Translations under genes and position numbers: made by a program
In this document: piece after piece, positions 13,461 through 22,429 of the stretch
Layout: every line of letters begins with the position of its first letter
Numbering within the stretch: position 1 is the first letter of the stretch
The notes under the pieces: generated by a model
The model's input: only the letters and a program-made list of their open reading frames with translations
Database searches by the model: none
Told to the model about the DNA's origin: nothing
Source of the DNA: a virus
Direction: 5' to 3' (one strand)
DNA length: 36,979 bases
IMG/VR virus record: IMGVR_UViG_3300022693_004340
Span: 1 to 36,979 of that record

Positions 13461-14048
13461 ATGACAGGTAGTTCGGCAATAGCAGGCAGCGTGCTATGCA
13501 ATCCTGGTCCGGCGCGGTGGCATGCGTTGTTCGTAGCATCTCAGAAGGAAGAGCAGGCCGAAGCGTGGCTGGCACGCAGAGGTGTCTATGGGTTCCACCC
13601 TGTGACTACCAAGAAGACTAGCAGGGCCGGGAAAGCGCGGCAGTACCATCGGCGATATCTGCCGGGCTACGTGTTTGCCCGTTTCCCAGGTGAAGCGATT
13701 GTACATGCGGTCACAGCCTGTCCGTTTGTCCATGGCGCACTTAGCAGGACGGACGGATCTTGGGGTGTGATCCTCCCGAAAGACCTGCGCTCTCTTCATG
13801 CGATGCGCAAGCTAGACGAAGAGGCTGACCGGTCACGCAGGAGTGCGGAGCGTAAGCGGCGCAGAGACGCGGTTGTGAAGCGGGGTGATGCTGCATTGTT
13901 CAGTTCAGGTGCTTTTGCGGGCCATCGCTGTGAGGTGGTCGAGTTGCTTGCTAACGGAGGTGCACGCGTCAATTTCAGTCTCTTTGGCCGCGAGGTGCTA
14001 ACGACCACCGATACTGCTGATCTAGTTACGATCCACCGCAACGGTTGA
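13461..14048 (+). CDS. NusG/RfaH-family transcription antitermination protein
   Basis: A 195-residue NusG paralogue. The NGN domain (about 19-118) has WHALFVASQKEEQAEAWL, the hallmark RRYLPGYVFARF and the central FVHGALSR. A basic linker (about 120-138) and a KOW domain (about 139-190; KRGDAALFSSGAFAGHRCEV, then FSLFGREVLTT) follow. Such proteins ride on RNA polymerase and suppress pausing and termination in specific operons. GAGGG five bases before the chosen ATG supports this start; ATGs 18-12 bases upstream are possible. It lies alone between the origin-like repeats and the late operon. The leader of that operon has hairpins, so it probably acts as the late-gene antiterminator (inference). 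Confidence 0.82.
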   Translation: MTGSSAIAGSVLCNPGPARWHALFVASQKEEQAEAWLARRGVYGFHPVTTKKTSRAGKARQYHRRYLPGYVFARFPGEAIVHAVTACPFVHGALSRTDGSWGVILPKDLRSLHAMRKLDEEADRSRRSAERKRRRDAVVKRGDAALFSSGAFAGHRCEVVELLANGGARVNFSLFGREVLTTTDTADLVTIHRNG

Positions 14049-14241
14049 CTCCGCAATTTCATCGGAACTAACGTCCACACCCATAGCCTTATTCCGGCAG
14101 GTCCCCGCGCGATACGCGGCAGCGCCCCGGATGCTGGGCGGCGGGCTCTGGTTTAAAACGCTCAGAGTGACCCGCCTTCAATGTGCCCGGAGCGATCGTA
14201 GCTGCCGGGCCTTTCAACATCTTAAGGACATGTTGCGTTAG
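14049..14241 (+). promoter_or_regulatory. Late-operon leader with hairpins
   Basis: 193 bases between the NusG-like gene and the HNH gene. CCGCG/CGCGG (14105-14109, 14115-14119) forms a small hairpin. GCCCGGAGC, a seven-base loop, GCT, a bulged G and CCGGGC (14185-14210) form a longer one followed by CTTTC, a weak terminator. CAACAT/ATGTTG follows. No clear promoter is visible. The arrangement suits a leader at which the NusG-like protein could be loaded. Confidence 0.45.
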
Positions 14242-14619
14242 ATGGGACGCTTGAAGGGTCGAGGGTTCAAGAGCCCTCTGCAGCCGAGTCGTGGTCGGAT
14301 GCAGCTTCAACCAAAAAGCAGCGATGCGAGCCATAAGCACTGCCGTGTGAACAAGGTTCCTCATTGGAAGAGGTGGTACGACACAGCACGCTGGAAGCAG
14401 CTGCGTGAAGACGTCCTCAAGCGTGATGACTACACGTGTCAGGCAACCGGCGTCCTACTGGTTGGTGCGCTCAACGCTTGGAACAGTCCAATCGCTGACC
14501 ACAAGATCCCGCATCGCGGAGATCCAGAGCTGTTCTGGGATCCGGACAACGTCTGGGCGGTGTGCAAGCGCTGGCACGACAGCGAGAAGCAGCGTCTCGA
14601 GAAGCGCGGCCTCGTCTGA
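14242..14619 (+). CDS. HNH endonuclease of the packaging module
   Basis: A 125-residue HNH nuclease with the conserved entry YDTARWKQLREDVLKRDDY, Cys66 (YTCQ) and Cys108 as metal ligands, and the catalytic DH pair at 86-87 (ADHKIPHRG), Asn103 and His112 (WAVCKRWHDSE). Genes of this type sit next to the small terminase of HK97-like cos phages and are required for cos cleavage together with the terminase. No strong ribosome binding site precedes the ATG; an internal ATG about 57 bases later is an alternative, since the first 30 residues are basic and not conserved-looking. First gene of the late operon. Confidence 0.85.
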   Translation: MGRLKGRGFKSPLQPSRGRMQLQPKSSDASHKHCRVNKVPHWKRWYDTARWKQLREDVLKRDDYTCQATGVLLVGALNAWNSPIADHKIPHRGDPELFWDPDNVWAVCKRWHDSEKQRLEKRGLV

Positions 14620-14702
14620 CCCCGCCCAAGGGAGGGGGGGTACGAAACCTACCAGGGCAAAACCCCGGCGACCGGACACCCCATCATTCGGAGATTTTTT
14701 TC
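14620..14702. other. Candidate cos region
   Basis: An 83-base gap between HNH and small terminase genes, the place where cos lies in related phages. It holds CCCCGCCCAAGGGA followed by a run of seven G (14634-14640) and TACG. The assignment is positional only; the cleavage site cannot be read from the sequence. Confidence 0.35.
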
Positions 14703-15200
14703 TTGGAAGAGCAAGAATTTGACCTGTTTGGCGACCCTGTTCGACAGAGCAATGGTCGCCGTGGTCGGCCAAAACACGTGGCCACCCAAGAAAATCGCAA
14801 CAAAGTCATGATGTTACTCGCGATGGGGTGGGGGAATGACAGGATCGCAGCTGCACTGCACTGCTCTCTTCCCACGTTGCGAAAGCATTATTTTTCCGAG
14901 TTGAAAGCGCGGGGGATCCAGCGTGACCGCTTTGATGCTCATCGGTTGATGGTGGCGCTTGAGCAAGCCAACAAAGGTAACGTCGGCGCGATGCGGCTGC
15001 TGAACCAGATGGTCGAGAAGAATGACCTGATGCTTACAACTGGCAAAATCACTGAGGCCCAGAACAAGCGTAACCGAAAGCCCGAGCCTGAGGGCAAGAA
15101 AGCACAGGAACGCCTCGATGCTCAGAGGCTTGTTTCAGGGGAGGGCGGGGATACCGACGAGTGGGGAGATGATTTAACGCCCGAAGCAGGAATGCACTGA
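14703..15200 (+). CDS. terS: Terminase small subunit
   Basis: A 165-residue DNA-recognition subunit that would select phage DNA for packaging. The N-terminal half contains GRRGRPKHVATQENRNKVMM and a helix-turn-helix (MGWGNDRIAAALHCSLPTLR) followed by a coiled-coil-like segment (about 80-115) and a charged tail. The start is taken as a TTG with GGAG nine bases upstream; a frame open further upstream runs into the HNH gene and has no start signal. It overlaps the large subunit by one base (TGATG). Confidence 0.82.
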   Translation: MEEQEFDLFGDPVRQSNGRRGRPKHVATQENRNKVMMLLAMGWGNDRIAAALHCSLPTLRKHYFSELKARGIQRDRFDAHRLMVALEQANKGNVGAMRLLNQMVEKNDLMLTTGKITEAQNKRNRKPEPEGKKAQERLDAQRLVSGEGGDTDEWGDDLTPEAGMH

Positions 15201-16921
15201 TGCTTGATTTTCACTTTGATGATGAATTCGAGCTGGATCCCGCATGGGACACATCGGTTCCCGATTGGGAAGAACGGATCTGCAAAGGTCTGTCGCTGAT
15301 CCCGGATCTTCCACTGTTTGATGGACCTGCAGAAAAAGCGCTCCGTATATTCAAGCGCCTCAAGGTTCCGGATCTCATCGGAACGCCAACCTTTGGAGAG
15401 GTTTGCGAGGATTGGGTTTTTGATTTCGTTCGGGTGATCTTTGGCAGCTACGATCCCGACACGAAGGTTCGAATGCTGCGCGAGTTCTTTCTTCTGGTAC
15501 CGAAGAAGAACGGCAAATCAGCGATCTCGGCTGGTATCATCGTCACCGCTGCGATCATGAATGAACGCCCCCAGGCAGAACTATACCTGATCGCGCCGAC
15601 ACAAAAAATCGCCGGCATTGCGTTCACCACCGCAAAAGGCATCGTCAACCTCGATCCCAAACTGAAAAAGCTATTCAAAGTCCAGGATCACCAAAAGACG
15701 ATCAAGCACCTTACGACAGAAGCGGTTATCATGATTTTGTCGGCCGACGGTGATGTGGTTACAGGTTCGAAGGGTTGTTACATCCTTGTCGATGAGACGC
15801 ACGTTCTTGGCAGCAAGCACAAAGCTCCGGAGATCTTTATCGAGTTGCGCGGCGGGCTGAAGTCCCGCCCTGAAGGCTTTTTCCTGCAGATCACCACGCA
15901 GTCGAAAGAGCGACCGACAGGTCAGTTCGAAAAGGAGCTTCAGACAGCGCGGGCAGTGCGTGATGGTGAAATGCGGCTCCCAATGCTCGCGGTGATGTAC
16001 GAATTCCCCGCCGAGATGATCGAAAAGAAGCAGTGGCGAAACCCGAAGACGTGGTCACTGGTGAATCCAAACCTTGGCCGTTCAGTTCACCTGCAGGATC
16101 TGGTCAACGACCTGAGGAAGGCAGAGCGGGAGGGGCCTGAAGCCGTCGCTCTGTTTATTTCTCAGCACCTGAATGTTGAGCCTTCGATCGGTCTGGGGAC
16201 TGGCAAGTGGGTCGGGGCGCTGTTCTGGAACGATGCCGCTCGAAAAATTGACCTCGACCACATCTTGGCGACCTCTGACGTTTGCGTTGCCGGTGTCGAT
16301 GGTGGCGGATTGGATGACCTTCTTGGGTTTGGCATCATGGGCCGCCATCGAGAAACCAAGGTCTGGCAGTTCTGGGCAAAGGCATGGGCTGACAAAATGG
16401 TTTTGGAGCTTCGCAAGGAGATTGCACCGGAACTTCAGGAGCTGGTCAAAGAGGATCAGCTCGTCTTGGTCGACAATTTGGAAGATGAGGCCATTCCAGA
16501 GATCGTTGAATACTGCCAGCAGGTCCGAGATCGCGGCCTATTTCCTGAGCAGGACGGGATTGGAATGGACCCGGAAGGGGTCGCCAAGATTGTCGATGCG
16601 TTGATCGAGGCGGGTTTCACCATCGAGGACGTGGCTGCGATTTCTCAAGGGTACAAGCTCAACGCCGCGATCAAGGCCGCTCCGGTCAAACTGAAAAACG
16701 GGAGATTGGTCCACTGTGGTCAGCGGATCATGACGTTTGCAGTCGAGAACGCCAAGACTGAGGCGCGCGGCAATGCGGTGATCGTCACCAAAGCGCAGTC
16801 TGGCTCCGCAAAGATCGACCCACTTATGTCCATGTTCAACACGGTTCAGCTGATGAGCTGGAACCCGCAGGCTTCGAACTCCGGTGGAGTTGTGATCCCT
16901 GACGATTATGAGGTTTTTTGA
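15200..16921 (+). CDS. terL: Terminase large subunit
   Basis: The packaging motor: ATPase plus headful/cos nuclease. Of 573 residues, the N-terminal ATPase has the Walker A variant VPKKNGKS (100-107) and Walker B YILVDE (194-199), followed by the coupling motif region ITTQS (about 231-235). The C-terminal RNase-H-like nuclease starts at VAGVDGGGLDD with catalytic D367. This is the Terminase_1 group of HK97-like siphoviruses. Coupled by one-base overlaps to both the small subunit and the portal gene. Confidence 0.96.
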   Translation: MLDFHFDDEFELDPAWDTSVPDWEERICKGLSLIPDLPLFDGPAEKALRIFKRLKVPDLIGTPTFGEVCEDWVFDFVRVIFGSYDPDTKVRMLREFFLLVPKKNGKSAISAGIIVTAAIMNERPQAELYLIAPTQKIAGIAFTTAKGIVNLDPKLKKLFKVQDHQKTIKHLTTEAVIMILSADGDVVTGSKGCYILVDETHVLGSKHKAPEIFIELRGGLKSRPEGFFLQITTQSKERPTGQFEKELQTARAVRDGEMRLPMLAVMYEFPAEMIEKKQWRNPKTWSLVNPNLGRSVHLQDLVNDLRKAEREGPEAVALFISQHLNVEPSIGLGTGKWVGALFWNDAARKIDLDHILATSDVCVAGVDGGGLDDLLGFGIMGRHRETKVWQFWAKAWADKMVLELRKEIAPELQELVKEDQLVLVDNLEDEAIPEIVEYCQQVRDRGLFPEQDGIGMDPEGVAKIVDALIEAGFTIEDVAAISQGYKLNAAIKAAPVKLKNGRLVHCGQRIMTFAVENAKTEARGNAVIVTKAQSGSAKIDPLMSMFNTVQLMSWNPQASNSGGVVIPDDYEVF

Positions 16922-18237
16922 TGGGACTATTTGACATGTTCGCCAGCGGTTCAGATGAGCCGCAGTCCCCATCCATGCGTGACGCTTCGGATGACTTCTG
17001 GTTCGGTGGCACAGGCGTCCGCAGCGAGATTGGTGTTGAGGTTACGGTTGCGCGCGCCCGTCGCGTGCCTGTGATCCGTGATTGTCTTTCTGTGTTGAGC
17101 GAGTCTGTCTCCAGCCTGCAATTCGGGGCGGTGCGCAAGACCTCATCCGGAAAAACAGAGCGGGTCGATGAGCACCCGGTTGTCAAGCTGCTGAACAATC
17201 CTAACAACCGTCACACGGCAGTGCAGTTCATCTACTCAATCGTGGATGACCTGAGCGCAGCGGGCGATTTTTACGCTCGTAAGTTCTATGAAGGCGGTGA
17301 GCTGGTCGGCCTGAAGCGGATCGAGCCGGGCACTGTTTTGCTGGAAGAGACCGTCGAAGAAATCAAACGGTTCCGCTTCACGGATAAATTCGGCGTTGAG
17401 CATGTTTTGCTCGAGGATGAGGTCTGGCACATCCCGCGACCGCCGCTGGTCAGCGACATTAAAGGCACGTCGCCTATCCTCGACGATGGCAAGGAGGCGG
17501 TGGCAGTCGCGATTGCGCTGCAGCGCTACGCCAACATCCTCTTCGCCAATGACGCCACGCCCAGCTACGTCTGGGCCATGCCTGCGGGTCAGAATTTCAA
17601 GGAAAAGGGCGATAAGCGAAAGTTTCTTGATGCGATCGGGCGCTGGGTGGGCGGGAAAAACCGTCACAGACCTGCGGTTGTAGAGTTTGGCATTGAGCCA
17701 AAGCGGCTGGGTCTAACCTCTGAAGAAGCCCAGTTTCTTGAGACCCGAAAAGAACTGTGGCTCGACCTGGCTCGGATCTGGGGTGTGCCGCCCCATAAGG
17801 TCGGCATCCTCGACAAAGCCACATTCTCGAACATCGAGCATCAATCCCTAGAGTTCGTCATCGATACACTGCGCCCAATTTTGGAGCTGATTGAGCAATC
17901 GGTGAACAAGTTCCTCATCGAAGAAGACGATGTGTTCTTTGAGTTTAACGTGCGCAGCTTGCTGCGCGGCGATCTGAAGGCGCGTTATGAGGCTTACGCA
18001 ATTGGCCGACAGTGGGGCTGGCTGAGCGTCAACGACATCCTGCGCTGGGAGAATGAGAACGGGATTGGCTCTGCCGGTGATCGATACATTGAGCCGCTCA
18101 ACATGGTGCCGGTTGGGTCGGGATCTGATCGGCGCGACGGCCATGATGGCGTGCAGAAGTCCATTGCTTTCCTGCGCGAAAGCGTTGCGGCCAATGGTGG
18201 CCGCCCAAGATTGGAGATTATCAAAAATGCCGCATGA
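16921..18237 (+). CDS. Portal protein (HK97 type)
   Basis: A 438-residue dodecameric portal through which DNA enters the head. It shows the family's N-terminal LFDMF, the VARARRVPVIRDCLSVLSES segment, VGLKRIEPGTV, and the GVPPHKVGILDKATFSNIE region typical of HK97 gp3-like portals. The ATG overlaps the terminase stop (TGATG); a TTG one codon earlier is ignored. Its end overlaps the protease gene by 11 bases. Confidence 0.95.
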   Translation: MGLFDMFASGSDEPQSPSMRDASDDFWFGGTGVRSEIGVEVTVARARRVPVIRDCLSVLSESVSSLQFGAVRKTSSGKTERVDEHPVVKLLNNPNNRHTAVQFIYSIVDDLSAAGDFYARKFYEGGELVGLKRIEPGTVLLEETVEEIKRFRFTDKFGVEHVLLEDEVWHIPRPPLVSDIKGTSPILDDGKEAVAVAIALQRYANILFANDATPSYVWAMPAGQNFKEKGDKRKFLDAIGRWVGGKNRHRPAVVEFGIEPKRLGLTSEEAQFLETRKELWLDLARIWGVPPHKVGILDKATFSNIEHQSLEFVIDTLRPILELIEQSVNKFLIEEDDVFFEFNVRSLLRGDLKARYEAYAIGRQWGWLSVNDILRWENENGIGSAGDRYIEPLNMVPVGSGSDRRDGHDGVQKSIAFLRESVAANGGRPRLEIIKNAA

Positions 18238-19138
18238 TATCGCGCGTGTTCTGCAGGCCGCTGCAACTGGCGTCTGGCTGATCGATCCGCAAAAGGCTGC
18301 TGAAATCGCAAGTGTCCTCGCTCTGCGCTCGCAAGGTGTGGCCAGTGAATGGGCTGGTGAGATGAATGAGCCTGTTTATGCTGGCGACCCGGTTCAAGGG
18401 CGCAAAGGGACAATCCATGTCCTCAAGCTGCATGGCTCGATCATGCCGCGCGGTGGAATGATGGCCCGTATGTCCGGAGGTGCTTCCCTTGAAATGTTCC
18501 AGAAAGCCTTCAGCCGTGCAGCAGATGATACTCAGGCACAGGCAATCGTGTTGGAGGTGGATAGCCCCGGCGGGCTGGTGGACCAAGTACCGGAAACGGC
18601 GGCGATGATTTACAAAGCTCGTCGGGCAGGGCGTCCAATTGTGGCGGTGGCAAACACGTTGGCTGCATCCGCCGCCTACTGGATTGCGTCAGCAGCAGAT
18701 GAACTTGTTGTGACGCCTTCTGGCAAGGTTGGCTCGATCGGTGTCTACACCATGCATGACAACATGGCCGAGGCGCTGAAAAAGGCAGGCGTTGATCGCA
18801 CGTTGATCTCCGCAGGGAGCCGCAAGGTTGAGGGCAACCCATTCAACCCGCTCGACGCCACTGCCAAAGCGGCGGTGCAAAAGCAGGTAGAAAACACCTA
18901 CGCCATGTTCTCGAAGGCCGTAGCAAAGCATCGAGGCACTTCCGTTGAGGTGGTGCGAGCGGATCCGGAAAGTGCCGAGGCACATTTTGGGGGCGGGCGT
19001 TCCTATCCCGCAGCAGAGGCGGTGCGTCTTGGCATGGCTGATCGGGTGGCAACCTTTGACGAAACCCTGCGCCGAGTGGCGGCGGGTCGCGTGAGCCGCA
19101 ACCCGTCGATGGCGCGCAAGCGCCTCGCAATGATCTGA
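18227..19138 (+). CDS. Prohead protease, S49 (SppA/ClpP-like) family
   Basis: A 303-residue head maturation protease. The nucleophile is S148 in NTLAASAAYW. The general base is K200 in SAGSRKVEGNPF; the 52-residue distance equals that of the S49 family's SppA-like members. VDSPGG (111-116) forms the oxyanion region. The protein would cleave the capsid N-terminal scaffold region during head assembly. The start is the ATG inside the portal end; a long upstream open frame is out of frame with portal coding and is not used. It occupies the usual portal-protease-capsid order. Confidence 0.92.
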   Translation: MPHDIARVLQAAATGVWLIDPQKAAEIASVLALRSQGVASEWAGEMNEPVYAGDPVQGRKGTIHVLKLHGSIMPRGGMMARMSGGASLEMFQKAFSRAADDTQAQAIVLEVDSPGGLVDQVPETAAMIYKARRAGRPIVAVANTLAASAAYWIASAADELVVTPSGKVGSIGVYTMHDNMAEALKKAGVDRTLISAGSRKVEGNPFNPLDATAKAAVQKQVENTYAMFSKAVAKHRGTSVEVVRADPESAEAHFGGGRSYPAAEAVRLGMADRVATFDETLRRVAAGRVSRNPSMARKRLAMI

Positions 19139-19227
19139 ACTTTCACTTTTGACCATCGGTCTACCGAAGCGGTGCGCGCCGGGCGCGCTGCCGAGGCTTG
19201 CGTATGCCCGGCGAAAAGGAGCAGCAG

Positions 19228-20523
19228 ATGAACAAGCTGGCTGAGCTGAAGAAACACCTCGCAAGCCTTAAGGCGCGCGGGCTGAAACTGGTGGAGAAAG
19301 CGGACGCTGAGGGCCGCGAGTTCACCGATGCAGAGGAAACGGAATACGCCGCGATCGAGGACGATATTGAGCAGGCAAATTCCGATATTGCTCGTGAAGA
19401 AAAAGCTGCCGAGCGTCGTCGTCAGATGGCGGCAGTCACGATCGGTGGGGGTGGAACCGGCCAAAACGCTGTGCGTGATGAGAACCCCGAACTGACCGGT
19501 GGGTTCGCCGATATTGGTGAGTTCGCGGTGGCGGTGCATGGTGCGGTGAATGCCGGTCGTTTGGGCGGTTCCATCGACTCGCGGCTTGTGGCGGCGGGAC
19601 CAACCGGCTCCCATATGGGCGGGTCTGCCGATGGTGAAGGCTACATGTTGCCGCCTCAGTATCGCGATGCGGTCTGGGAGCTTGTGACTGGCTTTGACGA
19701 GTTTGGCCCCTTGATTGATGAGGAGCCTACCGACAAACGCGAAGTAAAGCTGAATGCGGATGAGACCACCCCATGGGGAACGTCGGGGATCCAATCTTAC
19801 TGGCGCGCGGAAGGAACCCCGATGGATCCCTCCAAACTGGCGGGACAAGAACGCAACGTGCCGCTTCATGAGCTTTACACACTGGCTCTCGCCACTGAAG
19901 AACTGCTGGAAGATGCGCCGCGCCTCAATAACCGGCTCGGCCGCAAGGCTGCACAGGCCATCGCATGGCGCAAAAATCAAGCCATTGTGGAAGGCACTGG
20001 CTCAGGCATGCCGCTTGGTTGGACCAAGGGAAAATCCCAGCTGATCGTTCCCAAGGAAGCAGGGCAGGGCGCGAAAACGCTGGTGGCAAAGAACGTCATC
20101 AACATGTTTGCACGCCTGTTGCGCATTCCCGGCGACAAGCCGTTCTGGCTGATCAATCAGGATGTGCTGCCCGAGCTGATGGTGATGACCATCGGCGACA
20201 AGCCGGTCTGGATGCCGCCAAATGGGTTGGTTGATGCCCCCGGTGGTTTCCTTCTGGGCTTGCCCATTCGCTTTTCTGAGTTTGCCGAAACTCTCGGCGC
20301 TAAGGGCGATGTGCAGCTTATCTCGCCGAAGGGGTATTACGGTGCCCGCCGGTCGAGCGGCATGAAGTACGCAACCTCCATCCATCTGTACTTTGACTAC
20401 AACATGCAGGCGTTCCGCTGGGTGTTCCGCTACGGTGGCCAGCCGCACCTGTCAAAACCTGTCGCGCCAAACAAAGGTACCGCCACCAAGTCCCATTTTG
20501 TGGCGCTCGAAGAGCGCGCCTAA
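19228..20523 (+). CDS. Major capsid protein, HK97 fold
   Basis: A 431-residue capsid precursor. The first ~75 residues (MNKLAELKKHLASLKARGLK...) are a charged coiled-coil delta domain that serves as internal scaffold and is removed by the protease. The rest is HK97-like: DGEGYMLPPQYRDAVWEL, ATEELLEDAPRLNNRLGRKA, the GTGSGMPLGW loop and YYGARRSSGMKYATS near the C-terminus. GGAG six bases before the chosen ATG supports the start. An 89-base gap with a GCGCGC/GCGCGC hairpin separates it from the protease. Confidence 0.95.
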   Translation: MNKLAELKKHLASLKARGLKLVEKADAEGREFTDAEETEYAAIEDDIEQANSDIAREEKAAERRRQMAAVTIGGGGTGQNAVRDENPELTGGFADIGEFAVAVHGAVNAGRLGGSIDSRLVAAGPTGSHMGGSADGEGYMLPPQYRDAVWELVTGFDEFGPLIDEEPTDKREVKLNADETTPWGTSGIQSYWRAEGTPMDPSKLAGQERNVPLHELYTLALATEELLEDAPRLNNRLGRKAAQAIAWRKNQAIVEGTGSGMPLGWTKGKSQLIVPKEAGQGAKTLVAKNVINMFARLLRIPGDKPFWLINQDVLPELMVMTIGDKPVWMPPNGLVDAPGGFLLGLPIRFSEFAETLGAKGDVQLISPKGYYGARRSSGMKYATSIHLYFDYNMQAFRWVFRYGGQPHLSKPVAPNKGTATKSHFVALEERA

Positions 20524-20589
20524 GGCGTGCCCCCGGCAGGCGGCATCGCTGCCTGCCACCCCTCCAATTCCTTTTCAGGAGACTGAGAA

Positions 20590-21054
20590 ATGTCACAAAA
20601 GACCACTCCCCCATCCGCATCGATTGGTATCATTGGTTTGATCGAGCCGGACGCAACCGCTGTCGGCGCGCATTCTACTGGTTGGATTTCGATGTCCGAT
20701 TTCCAAGCGATCTCTGCAGTTGTCATGGCGGGCGCTTTGGGCGCTTCAGCTACCGTTGATGCCAAGATCGAACAGGCAAAAAGCGATGCTGGTGCAGACG
20801 CCAAAGATCTGACTGGTGCAGTCATCACGCAACTGACCAAGGACAATGGTGATGACAACAAACAGGCCGTGATCGAGGTCTGGGGCGAAGATCTCGATAT
20901 CAAGAACATGTATTCGCACGTCCGCCTCACCGTGACGGTTGGCGGGGCGAACAGCGATCTTGGTGCAATCGTCCTGGGCACGCATCCCCGCCAAGGCCCT
21001 GCATCGGATCTCAACCTCGCCAGCGTGGCCCAGATCGTCAATCTGAACACCTGA
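20590..21054 (+). CDS. Capsid-associated protein, unknown (possible decoration protein)
   Basis: A 154-residue protein directly after the capsid gene, with AGGAG before the ATG. It has a hydrophobic Ala-rich middle (ISAVVMAGALGASATVDAKI) and a beta-rich C-terminal half (VIEVWGEDLDIKNMYSHVRL, then GASD-like repeats). The family recurs after capsid genes in alphaproteobacterial siphoviruses. A head decoration or head-fibre role is plausible from position but not shown. Confidence 0.7.
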   Translation: MSQKTTPPSASIGIIGLIEPDATAVGAHSTGWISMSDFQAISAVVMAGALGASATVDAKIEQAKSDAGADAKDLTGAVITQLTKDNGDDNKQAVIEVWGEDLDIKNMYSHVRLTVTVGGANSDLGAIVLGTHPRQGPASDLNLASVAQIVNLNT

Positions 21055-21096
21055 GCCTCAATCGGGCAAATGCCTAGATAAGATGGAGCGCGCCGC

Positions 21097-21675
21097 ATGG
21101 CATTCAAAGTCATCACACCACCCGCATCGGAGATCTTTGCAGCAGTTGATCTGCGCGGGCATCTTGGCCTTGAGGCTGGGGAATCCGATCTCGATCCCAT
21201 CGTGAGTGACTACATCGCAGCGGCGCGCGCCAAAGCGCAGACCTACACCCGCAAGCTCTTCCTGACGCAGACCGTACTTGCCACCTTTAATGGTTTTGGG
21301 CGTGGGTGGCTGTGTCTGCCCGTAGGCCCCGTGCAATCCGTCACCAAGGTCGAGTACCGCCCAGATGGTGGCGCATGGCAGGAAATCCCCGACACTGACT
21401 ACCGGGTCTATCTCGCTGAGCAGCCGGGGTATTTGATGCCGCCACATGGTGGCACTTGGCCGACGACCGCCTTTGAACCTGAATGCGTCCGTGTCACTTA
21501 TGTTGCGGGATTTGGGGATGATCGCACCGCTGTTCATTCGGACATTCTGCAAGCGATCCGTCTGATGGTCGCAGATGCCTTCGTCAACCGCGGTGATGAG
21601 GACCTAAAGCCCTTCCCCCGCAACATCCATCCGGGCGCAGAGTGCTTGCTCGCCAGCCATCGGGAGTGGTTCTAA
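21097..21675 (+). CDS. Head-tail connector protein (gp6-like)
   Basis: A 192-residue connector that would form the ring under the portal. The N-terminal helical part (DPIVSDYIAAARAKAQTYTR) and the beta segment with LPVGPVQSVTKVEY and VRVTYVAGFG are the hallmarks of the phage gp6-like/phiE125 gp8 connectors. The C-terminal helix (ILQAIRLMVADAFVNRGDE) fits. It overlaps the head-closure gene by one base. Confidence 0.88.
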   Translation: MAFKVITPPASEIFAAVDLRGHLGLEAGESDLDPIVSDYIAAARAKAQTYTRKLFLTQTVLATFNGFGRGWLCLPVGPVQSVTKVEYRPDGGAWQEIPDTDYRVYLAEQPGYLMPPHGGTWPTTAFEPECVRVTYVAGFGDDRTAVHSDILQAIRLMVADAFVNRGDEDLKPFPRNIHPGAECLLASHREWF

Positions 21676-22019
21676 TGGCCAAGCGCGGCATCGGCAAAAT
21701 GCGGGAGCTTGCAGCCTTTGATCGATCGATCCGGACGCCAGATGGGTCTGGTGGCTTTACGCACTCATGGCAGGAAGAGCATGCCTGCACGGTTGAGTAC
21801 ATCTACGCCCGAGGGTCAGAGGCTGTGGTTGCTGCTCGCCTCAAGGGGCAGGCGATTTACAAGATCCGAATCCATCAAAGCGCAGGCGCGCGCAAGATTG
21901 AGCCAAAATGGCGGATGCGGGATCGGCGTCGCGGCACTGAGTACAACATCCGTGAAGTTGACGCGATCTCGGATCAGAAATGGGTCTATCTGGTGGTGGA
22001 GAGTGGGGTGGCGGCATGA
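21675..22019 (+). CDS. Head closure protein (SPP1 gp16-like)
   Basis: A 114-residue beta-rich protein, MAKRGIGKMRELAAFDRSIR onward. The pattern of strand-rich sequence with RDRRRGTEYNIREVD near the end matches the phage head-tail joining/closure family, which plugs the head after packaging. It starts on the stop of the connector (TAATG) and overlaps the next gene by four bases, the conserved order of this module. Confidence 0.85.
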   Translation: MAKRGIGKMRELAAFDRSIRTPDGSGGFTHSWQEEHACTVEYIYARGSEAVVAARLKGQAIYKIRIHQSAGARKIEPKWRMRDRRRGTEYNIREVDAISDQKWVYLVVESGVAA

Positions 22020-22429
22020 GCATGTCGAACGCTTTTCAACTGGCTGTGATTAGTGCTTTGCAGGCGAACCCCGAACTGAACGCACTTACTGGCGGTGAGA
22101 TCAGCCAAAATGCTCTGTTGGATTATGCCTATCCATACATCTCGCTCGGCCCGTCCTCATTCATTCCGGACAACTCGGATTACATCATTGGCCGAGAGGA
22201 GACCATTCAGGTCGATTGTTGGGATGAGGATGGCGGCAGTCTAGCGCGGGCAAAGCAGATGGTGGATTTGGCCTATGCGACACTCCACGAAGCCGACCTG
22301 ACGCTTGCTGATCCATATGCAGCCTCAGATGTGAATGTCGTTTTGACGCGCTGTTTCCTCGGTCCAGACAACACAACAGCGCGCGGCATATTGCAAGTTA
22401 CCGCCGCGCTTGAGGTCCATCGTTCCTGA
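22016..22429 (+). CDS. Tail completion protein (DUF3168)
   Basis: A 137-residue DUF3168-type protein, starting with the family-like SNAFQLAVISALQANPELNA and continuing with YPYISLGPSSFIP and VQVDCWDEDGG-like text. Members correspond to SPP1 gp17-like tail terminators that join tail to head. ATGA overlap upstream and one-base overlap downstream place it in the coupled joining module. The HK97-gp10-type protein follows. Confidence 0.88.
   Translation: MSMSNAFQLAVISALQANPELNALTGGEISQNALLDYAYPYISLGPSSFIPDNSDYIIGREETIQVDCWDEDGGSLARAKQMVDLAYATLHEADLTLADPYAASDVNVVLTRCFLGPDNTTARGILQVTAALEVHRS

Noticed and set aside
14261-14278. T-arm-like sequence GAGGGTTCAAGAGCCCTC suggesting a tRNA
   Set aside because: The closing pair of a seven-base T-loop would be G-G, and no anticodon arm or acceptor stem fits around it; it lies in the HNH frame.
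19003-19980. 325-residue minus-strand frame across the protease and capsid genes
   Set aside because: It mirrors codon bias of well-identified structural genes on the plus strand; no motif or start signal.
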